A DNA stretch of 64,000 bases, taken from contig OY718803.1 in the NCBI GenBank assembly GCA_963070105.1, positions 8,227,823-8,291,822 of the forward strand, read 5' to 3'. The stretch is from Litomosoides sigmodontis. Lineage: Eukaryota; Nematoda; Chromadorea; Rhabditida; Onchocercidae. Below, in pieces: positions 11,776-25,931 of the stretch; the first letter of the stretch is position 1; each line of letters opens with the position of its first letter. The notes beneath the pieces were generated by a model. It did not search any database and was not told the origin of the DNA. It saw only the letters and a program-made list of their open reading frames with translations. Made by a program: the position numbers and the translations under genes.

Positions 11776-14700
11776 AACCAACTTGTTCCACCAAAATAGC
11801 TCTCTCAATCTAAATTCATTTTCAACAATTCTTTCAATTAAGTTAGTTTCATTTTGAGCGAAAAATTCAAACTTGAGTTGGCCTTAAATCAAATTTAAAT
11901 TTAATTTAAAATACATTAATATAGTAGTTTTGACACTAAAAAGTGCACACGTACAATGCGATATTGATTTCTTCTATCAAATAATTAATAATCAATTAAA
12001 TGTTGAAAGTACGAGCAATCTATCACTTATTTCATGGTTGATGGCAAATTAGCAAATAGTAGTTTTGAGTATCATAAAAGTGGTAAAATTACGGTGGCAT
12101 TACTAATGAAGCGGAGGTTTGTAAATTTTCAACTAGCCTCAACTGACTAACTGTCGCATTAAGCGGTAACGCTCAAAAACAAACCGTAATGGAGAAGTCC
12201 AGGCAAAATGATTGATACTGTTGCCAGACAGCGCAATGTTTTGATTACTTTAAGTTGTTTCTTCGAAAAATAACTGATGTTTTTAATTGCAATAATTTAA
12301 TTGTTATGAGTGAAATTAAAATTTAACATTGCAAATGAACATTGCTATATGAACAGTAATAATTGTGAGCAGCTATGAGTAATACCTGTAGAATAATTTT
12401 TCTAAAATACTATAATTCTAAAGTAGTAATTAGAGGATAATAGCATACAACGCTTACCATCACCATACAACAGCATGATCGTTGGACATTTGTTTTGCGT
12501 TTGACGTAAGGTGCTTAAAGTAAACGATCCTAACACACCTTCTACTGACGTAGTAGTTGGTGTTGCTGCATTTACATAAATCCATAAATTTAGAATTCTA
12601 TCCAGCAAAACGACAAAATTCTATCACTCAGTTATCACACCGAAACGTTCGTAAATTACTTTACAGTAATAAAGTTAGAGTTGAAGGAAAAGACAAATAA
12701 GAAAAGTTGATGAATAACAGTAATTGAATTAAATTCGACGACTTTAGAGTTCTTAGAATTTCACTAAAACTTTCACTATTGAGTGAAAAATTTTGAAAAT
12801 TGTTAGTACGGCTAGCAGCTGACAACTTTGATGGAGCAAAGAGAGGGCTTTTTGCAGTAAAAATCCATTTTCAGATAGTACTGAAGACATCCAATAAAGT
12901 CTGATTCATCAAAAAAAAATTGATTTTCAAATGATAACGAATAGATGGAAAAATAGTTCGGCAAAATGAAAGAAGCAAACATTCAATAAATGACAGTTTT
13001 GCTTTCAAAAATTAAATGATTCAACACTTAATGCACAATTAACCAATTCACTTCTACATATGCTCATTTATTTATTAATAAGCAAAGTTTTGAATGTTAC
13101 AAATTATTTCCTTCCGAGATGATTGCTATGAGGAAATTTTGCTTTTATGTAAAATTCACTTAATGAATAATCGCTGTCTGTGAAAGCATTGGAAAAAGCT
13201 AAAATTGTGGAAGAGCTAGGCGGAAACGGCTTAAAATTCATTTATCAATTCAGTATCTTCGGTTTGTACACACAGATGAATAATGATGGCACGTGTCGTT
13301 GTAGAGTCAACTGAAATAAAATGAAAATTGTTGCAATGACATAGAAGGCGAAGAAAAAAATTCACAGCAACTTGCAATCTCTTTCCTCTCGGATGAACAC
13401 CTAGAAATCTGCAAAAAAAAAAAACGCAAAATGAAAAATGGGAGAAAAGCTATTTGAAAGTTTCAATAGGTTTAATAGCCACTCAGAGTAATTGGAGTTA
13501 GAGACCGATTTTTTCAGAATATTTCAGGCTTAAATCTAATTTTTCCTTTAAATATATCTATCATTTTCTCATGAGATAAGAAGAAGGATTTTTATTTTGA
13601 CAAGAAGTAAGGAGAAGAATGAAAAGTAATTGGAATTAACCGTTCCCATCACTGTGCAATCACAAATGCTAAAGGACAATGTGAAATGGCTTCAAATTCC
13701 AACTTTATTACGATCTTGGAATATATGAAGTTCGAATTTAAATTCTAAATTCCGTATGACAGAACCAAATTGTCGAATTTATTTATCACATGCAATTGAA
13801 CTGATAAATGCGTCTAAAAGTACATGTGATTAGCGTGCTGAACTTGAGTAGTGATATCATCAATTGAAATACTCCCACCGATCATTTTTCCGGGAAGGAT
13901 TTCTTTTTGAGAGCCCGCGAATAACAATGTTGCTTTTGGTAGAGCAGTAAAAGAAATTTAAAAATTCACTCTCTTGCATTCTCCGAAAGATCACCAAATT
14001 TCAATTTGCAATGCACGCCAGCAAACTTCAACTTTGACTTTTAAATTTAACTGAATTGAAACATCCATTAATTGAGAATCTTAAATGGAGTAAACTGATG
14101 CTTAGTGCGGTGAAACGAATCATCCTTGTTCAAGCTAGGCACGGGCAATCTAGGTCACAGACAACGATTGCGATCATTAGGTCATGGAGAGAGCAATGAT
14201 TGATTCGTAAAAAAAAAACATGTGTATGAATCAACAGAAACCAGTGCTCTGCTTTTCAGCCAGGCAAAGAAACAAGTATCACAGAACGATGATGAAACGC
14301 TGACCTGATTCTGCATTTGACTGTTTAATGTGGAAATTTAGGATGACAATTGACAGAAGTGCTACTTCACTTTCAGCAAAACACTTCAAAAGAAATTATG
14401 AATTTCCTTTATGGCTCAGAAAAACTTGTACCTGGAAACTTTGGAGAGAAAGAGATTCCACCCCTTTACACCCATCCCTTCCTGAGCAGTAAATAATTTT
14501 TAAAGTTAGAAACACTAACAAAAGTTCAAAGCAAATGGTTCTGCTGACGTGAAAGTGAAGTTACAACAATTAGTGGAAGAGTTCTTGCGGTCAGTCACAA
14601 CGGTGCTGTCAGTCAACTTTGAAAATTTTTTGTTTACTACTGAAATCACCTGTCCAAAGTCTTTCCACCTTCCTGATTAAAAAATGCGTGAAAAGTTGGG

Positions 14701-15821
14701 AGCGATTCAATGAAACATGACTGATTGAGAACAATTGATACAGAAATAATAGCTGAATTAAACAGCGGAAATGCAGAAGAAAATTTTCCTTTAAATTACT
14801 TGTGACCAGAACATCATTTAATAATTATTATGAACTTTCGAATTCTAGTAGAAATCTAATGTTGGAAACAATTTCACTAAAATTAAAAAACTTTGAAGCA
14901 CAGTCAGCACCTGCCTTTACAGATCATGACTGGGTGAAACAATAAAGTGGTGTGTAATCGCACCCGGTTATCATATTTTGGATCAATTTTAAAGAATCAA
15001 CCATAAATAACCCAAATTCCACCCTGAGAGAATTTAAAACGGAAAATATGTGAAAAAAAGGCAAGGTAGTTCAACAAATTTGGTTTGCATTAAAAAAAGA
15101 AAAAAAACACAAACTTCAAATATAAATTAGACTTAAGGAATTGTAGATGCTATGAGGAAACCGAGAAAGAACGTTATAATTGTATGGCGTGTGAAGTTTC
15201 ACGACAGATCAAGAAGTCATCCTCAACAAGATGCACTAATGACATGCTACATAAACCCACCACTATGCCAGCCGGATCCAGTTTTTTATCAACCATAAAT
15301 TTTTTACTGAAAAAAAGGAACATTGCTGTCCACGGCTTTTATTTATTGTGTGGCAAAAATAAAATAAAAAACTAACTTCTGAAAATTCGAAGAACTTCAC
15401 CTTTAAGGAAAAGCAACAGCATGTTAGAAAAAGCCTTGTTTACAGTGATAATAAACGTGAATTATTCAAATTATCCACTTATGTTTTTCAAATTAAAATA
15501 CACGCTCTATACCGCATATCATAGAAATAATAAAATTTGTAGGTGTTGTGACTGATTTAACACTTCACTATGACTATACTATGTGTTTACAACAAAACAA
15601 AGCTTTTCGGCAGCAGCAGCAGCAAGCGTAGAGCACAGAACAGCGGAGTTGAACTAATAAAAAATGAAAGCAGTAAGCAAAGCGAAATTTTCCACACTTG
15701 AGCTACGGGAAACTCAAATGATCAGTTGAACAAAATCAAGCAAAAACAATTTGTCAATCGTTTCCAAACAAAAAAAAAATACAGCGAAAAACAATGAGTG
15801 AAGGAAAAAATGTGTAATAAT
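11776..15821. other. Intergenic region upstream of the GH20 gene, downstream of TRAPPC10
   Basis: No complete gene could be built. Two minus-strand segments with good splice borders lie at 13310 and 12565-12458 (separate entry). The rest is AT-rich unique sequence, with a short CAG-rich patch near 15611-15630. A minus-strand AATAAA near 15340 could serve TRAPPC10. Confidence 0.5.
12458..12565 (-). CDS. Possible orphan exon
   Basis: On the minus strand AAATGCAG at the left border and GATG|GTAAGC at the right border enclose 108 nt of open frame (ATPTTTSVEGVLGSFTLSTL and onward). The end phase does not fit the first hexosaminidase exon, so it is not simply an earlier exon of that gene. Another acceptor, TTTATTTCAG, followed by open frame (VDSTTTRAIIIHLCVQTED) sits at 13310. 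Both may be 5' exons of an unrecognised transcript or chance. Confidence 0.25.
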
Positions 15822-18800
15822 CTAATCGAAAAGCTTCGTTATTCGGTTTTTTGCTTCTTTCAAGCGACTGGTTTTCATGCTGACAACACTCTTCGAGTCA
15901 ACTGATGTAGAAAAAGCACCAAGTACATGCGCTTGCTTTCCATTTGTTCGTACAAAGCTAGACAACCGTGGACCAAAATCACAAGTGCTTTCAGTAGATG
16001 ACCGTGAAACGTCCTGTAAAAGAACGTGATGGAAGTCACCGCTCATTTGGTTCAATTCATTTTTTCAAATAATAACAAACAAAAAAAAATATTGTCTTCC
16101 AATAGATATAAACTGTTTATCCTTTTCATATTATTCATACTACTTTCAGTTGACAGTAGTAATCCAAACAACCATGGAAACTACATAGGTATTTAAATCT
16201 AACTCCTCATAATCAATTTTTATATTCATGATACTACTATTTTTTATCGCTGAAGGCATGGACTACCAGTATCGTTTGGGATGCTGGTGATCGCTCAACC
16301 AACGGAACCTCAGAGTAATGGAATAGATTGCATAGAGGTATACTAAAGTAATTAAAAGTCATAAGCGATTAAGTAGAATTATAAAAGTACATAACAAAAA
16401 TAAAGATTCCATTTACATGAAACAATGCTAAAACGAAAAGCTTGATCCGCAAATTGAATGCGTTAAACACAAGAAAACATTTTAATGAACCAATCTTCTT
16501 AATTCGAATAACGCTATGTTTCTCGAGCAAAACATTGGATTTCAATTCTAAAATGTTATCTTCAATGTGTTTGTTCTCTTATGCCTTATGTCTCACTTCT
16601 GTTTATTCTCGGAAAACTCGAACTGGCAGGCAATGGTAACCTCCACTGAGTGTTTCCCACCACACCACAACACACTAGAAGGTGTGAGATATTACCTCGA
16701 ATTGTATGATTTTATAAGATGGGAAACAGTAACAATTCTTCATCTACCAAATTTATGAAACTAATTTTGTACGATCAATAAAAACAGTCACTTACGGAGT
16801 TTGATCGTTTATGTTGATAAGCGTATACAGATATAAGCGGATACGGCAAGAACCCAATCAATTTTGGAAACACCGTAAATGAAATTTGACCCAGACCGCT
16901 CTCTTTTACATGCAACACTGAAAGATTAATTAAACGTGTAAGAAAATAGTGCAAAGACACGGGATTACTTGCAGAATCCCTAGTCTTTTTTAAATTCCTA
17001 CCATCAACGACCTTGAAATTTCAGTTAGAATGTGAAATTAGAGAACTAGGCCAAACATTTGACCTCAGAATTAAAATCATAATACTAAATCAAAAAAACA
17101 GGAATGTAAAACGGGGCTTACATTTATGCCTCTCATTGACAGTCCAAAAATGAGGATCAGCATCAATGCCCACAACTACCGTTTCAACACGATTTGTTAA
17201 ACTTCGCAATGAAACTATCATATCACATGCGTCGCCAACACGACAAAGAACTGCACCAGGCTGTGATGAGAGCAGTTGCGCACAAAGTTCATAATTTGGC
17301 TAAATGCGAGGTTTATGAACCTTTTAACAGTTAAGTTTTATCAATTTTAAGTATTCGCACACTCCGCAAAAGGAAAGCTAGATATAATTATATGAAGTTA
17401 AGATTTTTCATTCCTCTCTTGAACTACTATCTTATTAGCCTAACAAGTTTAAATAATACCGCTCATTTCAAGGATTTCAACTTCAAAAGTGTTTGCCTTG
17501 CGGAAAACTAGAATTTTAAATTTACAAAGATAACCAACCGTTTTGCATTGTACAAGGAATTCATCGAAGAGTGTATATTCGCGATCATAAATTAATTCTT
17601 CCTTATCAGTGCTCACGTTTAACGATTTCACTCGATATGTAAGCCGTAATTCATAATGTTCAGCCTCATTCCCCTTCTCTTTACTTGACGGCAGAATCCA
17701 GACTAAACGGTATTTACATCCTGGTTGTATGTGCTGCAAAATACTGCATTATTTTGTACTTTGAAATATGTTAAGTCCAACTAAATACGTTATGCCTCAG
17801 CGTATCAGTGCAAAATTCAAACAATATCAAATTTCTAATCCAAATGCAAAATGTTTAAAAAATTCATATTTTTCAGCATGCATGCTTTTCTTTTCAACAT
17901 GCTGCATGCTTATCAACATTTTTTATGCGATTTTCACATAAAATAACACAAAAACAGTCATTTTGCAGTTGATTCGTCGATTTAATTGAAGCCAGAATAT
18001 AAAATTTACAAGTTCTACATGCAAAACAGAAGCAAATGTAAAATACACATCAAAACAGTTTGAATAAAGTGTAAGGCACATTAAGTCATTACTAAGTTTC
18101 GCAATATGCATACCATCAGTTTAGGATTTAGCAATTTCGCCGGCATCTCAGGCGATTTGTCACTTATCCTGCTTAATATTGCTTCCTGAGGCATAATCAG
18201 CCACTCATCAATGTTCCGTAATATTGATAATTCGAAAAGAACTCTAAAAACTGTAGTAAAGCAAAAACAAAAGTAATTTAATAACAATCGTAATAATAAG
18301 CGCATATCCGAGTCAAATTCCAAGCTATATTTTAAAATTTCCAACAAAAGAAGAAAGAAAATTAACCTTTCCTCTAGTAAAGAAGTATGATTATTAATAT
18401 TCATGAACGATATGAAATTAACCATAAAACTCCATTCCTTATCCATCCATTTCACCAAAATCTGAATTTGAACTTATACAGACTTTTCCATGAAACAGTC
18501 GATGTAAAATTATCGTTTATACGATGAATTCAGTTTATTTTAATAAAAGCAACTAACTACCACGCATGCAAAATGTCATAAATGGATGCGAAAAACGTTT
18601 TTAGGTAGAAATTCCTCTTATATCACTATAAGCCAAGAAAAAGTACCTGAACAGCACAGGTGTGAAATTCGTTTTTTGCATTTTCTTCCCTATTTGAAAT
18701 ATTACGGAGAATTTTGCACAAATAGACAGTGATAGTTTTAACGTTTTCGTTGGGTAAAAAACCCAAAGAATAATTACAGACTTCAGACCATTCCGATCTG

Positions 18801-21800
18801 GATATATCCTGATAATGAAAAGTCAAATTTGCATAAGCGATCAGATCAGAGAAGTTAGCTGTAAAATTCCTCCCTTTTTGCAGAGAATTGACAATGTATA
18901 TAAAAAAGCAGAGATTAAAATTAATTTGCACCGATGCAAAAAATAAGTGAAAATTTGAGATGTAAATAAAAACACGAACTAAAATACAAATTTTCCATAC
19001 ACCTTAAGAAACGGTTGATCCAGAGCTAATACTTGAAATTAAATAAATAACTCCTAGAAAAGCAAAATTTGAAACTTTAAGTGTTGCTATCTTGCAAAGT
19101 AATCATACCCAAAATTCTATATCGCTCCCATCAAGACAAGCCAACTGAAGTACTGAATTTTCAGTTATCGAGTTTCCAGTACCATAACAAATCTCGAATT
19201 CGATATGTTGCGCCACACCAGCTATCAGTGTGCCCTCTGCAATAATGGAAAATTTGATAACACTATTTCTCATAACACAACCAATATTCTCTACCTAGTT
19301 CAAGTCGAACATGCAGCCACTTGCTAGAACGAAAATATTACAGTAAAAACTTTGATATTTCATTAAAAACTCAAAAATTTGATGATACTTGAAAAACAAA
19401 TTAGTGAAACATATAATAAAATCTAAAAGCAGACTATAAAATTCACTTGGTGGTGGTTTTAATTTTACAGAAACTGGCTTGCGGTGGACGAAACATATTG
19501 GCAATCGAGACAAATCCTCACTGATTTCTGGCATATCGAGCCAGTCGCAACGCACTATCAATGAACGACCAATCTCCAGCTCGAAGTAATGAAAGACGTA
19601 TGTCCCAGTGTTTTCTAATGTCTGCTCGAAACAAAGCAATGTAAACAAATATGTTAAAATTAAATCATAAAGACAGCATTTAAACATTAAAAGACAAATT
19701 CATCTTCCTTCATTCAAAAAATGTCCTATCACCTCACTTACATTTCCGCCCATGAAATACTAGTACATAAAAGTAGGGGACCGTTTCAAAAAATTTGAGG
19801 CCAAATTTATCCACTAGTATGACTCTGTGGAACACAATCATAACTATTTGAAAAATACAAAAGATACCTCGGCGATCAATGTCAAGACATTTTCACCAGG
19901 TTTCAGTTTATCTGTGGCAGGACTTAGGAAAATCAGGCAATCTTCAGGTTCGTCAGTAGAACTGATGTCATATCCTTTTCTTGCCTCAACATCACCTTTC
20001 CAAACACATACAAAGCGACTAATACCATCTGGTTCCTGAAATTCATGAAACTCCACATCCTTTTTACTTTATCATAAAATTATGAAGTCGAAGACATGTT
20101 TAACAATCAGCTAGAGAAAATCAAGACGGAAAAAAGAAGTTCCAAGCTAGCAAAGCAGTTATTATTAAATCCCGGTAACTAAAAATAAACAACTAAAAAC
20201 TCTGATTACAGTTAATTTATTGACCTACGAATAGATAAATTAGTGTACTTCCAGGTGGCATTGTATCAATGAATGTCCCAGCACCAAGAACGAAGAAGGA
20301 AATATTTTATTTTAGTAAATAACATACACTGCACAAACATTCAAAATGTGGTCGTCCTGCAGCAGTTCGCTTTCGTAGTTGATTTTTAACAAAAAGTTTC
20401 ATATAGCAGCGCAATTTGAAATTTTTTAATGGTTTGGGAAGATAGCTGGTAACTTTAGCATCAAATTTTACTGTTTCATTCGGTGCTGCCATTAAAAAAG
20501 GAAATGAAGAATTGCAACCGAAAGAGAAAGCTTTGTGTTGTCTACAATTTGAGTCCAACCTATAAATAGGATTACATAAAAGGAGTGATCAAGGAGCACA
20601 ATTTTTGTATTTGTTATCTTCCTGAATAAAACCGCAGATAATAACTAATAAGCAAAATCATACAAATTCTTGAATTTCATAATTAACTTCGCCAGTACAG
20701 AAACATTTATTTTTAATGTCCAAACTTTTAAATCTATTTTTCCTCTCAAAAGAATTTCAAAATCTGAGTCTCAAGAAGTCACTGTTTTAATTGGGTTTGA
20801 ACAAAACAGAACCTTATCTTTGTTATATTTGGCTTTTGACTCAACTCCAATAACTTATCACAATAATTAACCCGTTCTTTTTCCGTCTTCGCTAATGTCA
20901 TCAATATCAAATAAAAGTCTACAAGCCTAAAATTAAAACATTTTGATTATCAAATTTCAAGATAAAAATCTGTGTGAGCTCGAAAAACCAAAATATTACT
21001 CTTTGAAATGGATTCCCGGGAATTTTTCCAAATGATTTACAGTGAACAGTAATGTATCTCTAAGCAATGGTACTGTTGAACCGTCTGCAATTAAACCGTA
21101 AATAAAACTCAATAAATATGGAAGTGCTCCCTCTGCGCGATCTGATGATCTGAAAGATTTGAACACAGGTATAGTAAGACTGGACAGTTCTAGACAATCA
21201 ATCATAAACAATCCGTTCCTTTTATGAACATTTCATCAGTGTAGTTTCGTAATGAAAATTTTTCGATGATATTCATTATACAATAACTTACTAAAACGAG
21301 CTGTATAATATGCATGAACTACTTTTTACGCAATCACGCAATGTTTTAAAACTATAGATAAGAAAAAATTGATAAAGAAAGCAATGTGCAGGACCCGAAT
21401 AATTCTCTTATTAATTCCTTAAATTTGATCATGCAATCCGTATTTTGACAAATGAATATAATAAAAAAAATCATACAGCAAAAATTTCGCTAACTCCCAA
21501 CCAATGGCACGTGCTTCACGTCTCCATCCAAAGTGTTTTAGAAGGGCTATGGAACTTTCATGATATTTCTGCATGTAATGAGTGAACCGTTGTTTATCGG
21601 AAAGAAACTGCCTAAATAAGAGTGTTAGTTAGAGTGTTAGCACATTCTTGTAGACTTAACTAAAGCAATAATGAATCTATATTATTCCTCAAAAAGTATG
21701 AATCTATTCAAAGATCACGAGAATAAAAAACAGTTTAGTTCAATTAATTCTAACGAAGTATACAAAATGGCGGAAGCTTTGCTATTTCAGACTTAAAGTC

Positions 21801-24800
21801 CTATTTTTTAGAATACAGAGACAAATTTTGTAAACAACCGCAACTTCGATCGGTGTGCGTAAATCCTTACCTTATTTCATTGACAGCATTCGTTTTAGTT
21901 GCCTCCACACCACACTGTGCAATTCCGTCTTCAAACCACCTTACTATCTCCTTCCAATCAACCAAATTCCATCTTTCACTCAGTTTTGACATCTGAGACA
22001 GATTTATACAAAAAGTACTCCATGATTTAAGAAAACTTTTTCCTCAAAAACTTTGGATATTCTTATCTCAATGAATTAGAGTAATTTTCATAAACACGAT
22101 AAAATAAGAATTTATTGAGATGAATTTACGGCTTGACAGTTAGCCAATTTGAGGGAACATATTAAATGAGCTGCTTGTTCAACATGTGTTATTTCAATCA
22201 ACGACGATATCAGCTGCATGATTTCCAAGCAAAATGAAATTATCCAACACTGCATCTCGTCGCAGCCTAGTGAGATCTGGAAGAAAAAAACGATTAAAAC
22301 CAAAAAAACACAGTTAAAGATCTAGTTTACGTATATACAAAGCATTTAGCAGATACGAAATGAGTGTATAAGATCGAAAAAATTATGAGTGTTATACAAC
22401 ACAAAAAGCAAATTATTAAATTCAAAACTAAACTGGATTTACTGAATTTAAACATAATTCAAATGGCAGAATGTACATGTCTTCTTTTTTTAAAACAAGA
22501 AGGTAATCTATTTAAAAATGGACAATCCACTAAGATTAGCTGATCTCTGCTTACTCCTTTCTTTGGTAGTAAATTTCAATTTAGAAGACACGTAATACCT
22601 TGAAAACTACCATACTTTCGAGTATTGAATTTAAGCAATGCAGTGAGTAACGCAGCAATGTCACGACAAATTCAGTTTTCAAATTCTGTAAACTATTATC
22701 ATCAGCAATAGAAACCCGTTGCAAGCGTTCCTCATATATATGTATTGCGCTCTGGAAAAAAGCACGTTTAACTACGTTGAAATTCGTAAGATTTAACAAT
22801 TATAAAATTTATGAGAGTGAAGATAACACTTTCAACCTGATTTGATTCAGTTCAGTTAAGCTCAAATGAGAAGTTGAGCTATTATTACACGCTACAGCAA
22901 ACAATAGTTGATATTTCTCCTAATAATCTTAAAATGTGGTATACCGACATCGTTATTATACCTAAAATTTTAAAAAGTGTAAGTGAATTTCATGATTATT
23001 ATAAGCACTCCCAATCTCAATAATAAAGCTTTAACATTTGTTAACGAATTTTACCATTTTTTAATTGTGTAAGGAGAATTTCCTCATTTATCCCTTAAAA
23101 TAATGTTTGTTTACTTTAAATCAACTTTTCACTTTTTTTCAAGTGGCATTCTATCTTCGAGGCTACCAAACGTTTACAATAATAAAATAAAAACAATGAT
23201 TTTAAAAGAAATAATCCAGCTGGATCCTACCCAAATTTGATGTGCCAAAATAATGTAACGTAATTCAACAATCGTAATACTATCCCATGGTGCATTACAT
23301 TTCAACATTGCCACAAAAAATGGACAACCAGATGACGCTGAAGTGAAACACTTTGATGGCGCTAACCACTTTGGCATAGGTCCTACAACAGACATGAAAG
23401 CCATGTAATGTTTTCAGCGATCTACGCAATCACTTTGGAGAAGGTCACTAATTCATAATATTCAGTGCTCTCCAAGTTCCAAATTGTTCAAGTCTGCCAG
23501 ATAAAAATTCTACAAAATTTTGATGGTATTTGTTCTTACCTTCTGAGGAATGATAAAGAATAATTAGCGATAACGTTGCATCAAGTTCATCAAACAGTGC
23601 AAGTATTTGCTCATACATGCCCAAACTTTGATAAAGACGAGATAGACTCATCTGAAAGCAAATCAGTCTGCCCAAAAAACCCAAAAAATATACTAATTAC
23701 ATGCTTCTCATTAACTACTCGAGTCAAAATCACGTGTAAATTAAAACAGTAAAATTATGATTAAGAATATTTTTGTTAAACACTACTGCGAAAGATTAAA
23801 ATCCGTTTTATTAATGTTTAAAAAAATAAAAATCAGTAATCATTTGATTGTGATATTAAAGAATTTATGCTAATGACCTATCATCTATAGTCCCATAAAA
23901 CACAATTATCTTACTTGATCTCGACAAAACGCAATAAAATCAAAATCAGGGTCGGAATATTGATCATTTCGACTCGCTAAATTGCTTTCCTCATGCGTTA
24001 CATATTGGTCCAAAGAATTCAACAGGTATAACTGCATGCTATTACGCAACGCGGTCATATTCAATGGGTCGTAGATCTCAACAATCCTAAAATCACGTCA
24101 AAACTACGGGAAAAATTGCTGTTATAAACCGACCACTCCAATAAAATCTCGATAGAATCCTTCAATGTTACATCTACGAATCATAGTTTTAAACTTACTG
24201 CAAATTACTAACTGCAATCACCTTTCAAAAGCTACTGATTTCAAGAGAAGAAACTATCTTACAACTTTAAATTTATAGCAACAAAGTCAATCAAAATTTA
24301 CTACGTTACCTATTTTCTTTTAACCTGCCTTTTCGTTGGTTTTTTGGTGTATTTACTCATTTATTGTAAATGTAAGAAAAAACTCGTTATTATGTTCAGT
24401 AAGCAACCAAAAACTGATGTCAGTAAACTTCCACTGCATTAGTAATTCTAGATTATTAATTCAAAATCGCAGTGAACCTATTTGTAAATTTCGCAAAATC
24501 ACTTTTGATGCGCTCAATAACAGCTCCACGGTTCTTCTGTTCTCGTGCTTTCAAACTATCGAGCACAATCAACCACTCTGCACCCTCAATTTTGTTTAAT
24601 GTTGCAAACCACTCACTTATCATATTTCTATATTCATTTCGATATTCCGCTACTGTCTGAAATGAAATGTCTCAGTCATTTTCATAATACTATTTAGCCT
24701 AGTTCAGCGGAACCGGTATTTATATCCTGAAACTTCAAAAAACAATGTTCTGCTTAACATGATTCCAACTTTACATTAAAAAGTGAATAAATGTGTAAAA

Positions 24801-25904
24801 TGCGTATATAAAACGAATTAATGAGATCTAAAGGATCATTTATTTAAATATTGTATTTTTATGCAAATAAACATTGTTTTATCTGCTAGCATTACCCGCG
24901 AAACTGCATCTATATAATTTCCAAAATTCAAAAACTTACAGATGGATTCAAGAAAAAGAAATGCAGTAGTGGTGCTTCTTCCCATGTTTTTGGCTTAACT
25001 GATTTATAATTAATCACAGTATCCTTTGTAAAAGGAACAAATTCAAAGAAGAAATATAAATGATGTGTGAAAGAACATTGTCGCGAGCTCCTGAAATTTC
25101 TCAAATACATTTTGTTTTTTTTTTTCTCAAATTTTCAGGACTATGAAGTGTGCTTTGTTCTTTAGTTTAGCTTTTGTTTCAAATTTAATCAGAATGCAAT
25201 AAAAATTTTTTGGTTCAATATGTTTTCACATATATTTTATTCAACTTATTCGACTTCTTCAATATCGCTTAATATTTTATTTTTTTTGGATTCAATATAG
25301 TGACTGGTTCAACACTTTTTTTTACAAAATAGGAAATTCACTTTTTCATTCAACTATGGAGGCAGTTTTCTATGTTTCTCACGCGCTTTCATATCTATAA
25401 CTTCAAATTTCAAAAAAACAAACTGACAAATGTACTTCTGACGCAATATATACTTCCATATAATACTAAGATCATGCAATTCTTTTCAGTATTTTTTTAA
25501 AGCTTGTCATTAGAAACGCTCTTCACAAAAATGGTGCAAACCTTTTCCACAAAACAACATTTTTATTGAAGAAATTCGATAAATTCTCATGGCACATTTT
25601 TTGCAGTGTTTCGTTTCCACTAACTAAAACAAAAGATAATTATCAGTGTAAACTGCACAGATGCCTTGAGTACATCGATTTTTTAATTTGTCCCCTTCAC
25701 TCCTCTCAAAGAGATGCTCAACTGTTCGCAAAATTCTACATAAAGAAATTACAGAAATAGCCATAATTCAAAGCTCATTTGTTAATTATGAAGTTGACTC
25801 CATCTCACTGCTACCTTTCAAACAAGTATTCAAGAGCGGGAACACTTACACGAAAACTTGATAGGTAACCGTTTTTTGATGTCAACTATACTTCTCAAAT
25901 CCAT
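15822..25904 (-). CDS. TRAPPC10: TRAPP II subunit TRAPPC10 (Trs130 family)
   Basis: Subunit of the TRAPP II tethering and Rab-GEF complex at the Golgi, about 1150 aa (human about 1259). Minus-strand exons with matching phases: 25904-25850, 25623-25542, 25090-24940, 24656-24478, 24086-23915, 23651-23540, 23382-23231, 22751-22599, 22276-22130, 21992-21871, 21611-21477, 21149-21000, 20559-20328, 20035-19868, 19621-19447, 19236-19109, [micro-exon], 18858-18647, 18461-18367, 18243-18114, 17733-17539, 17299-17122, 16917-16796, 16013-15822. Family landmarks: VVLWKRSS (human EWRRSY), AEWLIVLDSLKA, SLGMYEQILALFDELDA, CDEMQCWIISFCLEIMQ, the TRAPPC10-type GTLIAGVAQHIEFEI, and the C-terminal block VLCRVGDACDMIVSLRSL then FPKLIGFLPYPLISVYAY. 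The start follows TTTTTCAG and 19 nt of 5' UTR. The junction between 19109 and 18858 needs an exon of length 3n+1. Confidence 0.94.
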
Positions 25905-25923
25905 AGCTTCGCTATGACATCTC

Positions 25924-25931
25924 CTGAAAAA
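25924..25931 (-). promoter_or_regulatory. Putative spliced-leader acceptor of TRAPPC10
   Basis: TTTTTCAG on the minus strand, 19 nt before the chosen ATG at 25904, with no supported upstream exon. Confidence 0.5.

Noticed and set aside
23450..23539. Coding continuation after 23540 in TRAPPC10 (KNKYHQNFVEF...)
   Set aside because: It runs to a stop. The donor GAAG|GTAAGA at 23540 joined to 23382 gives the family-like sequence and correct phase.
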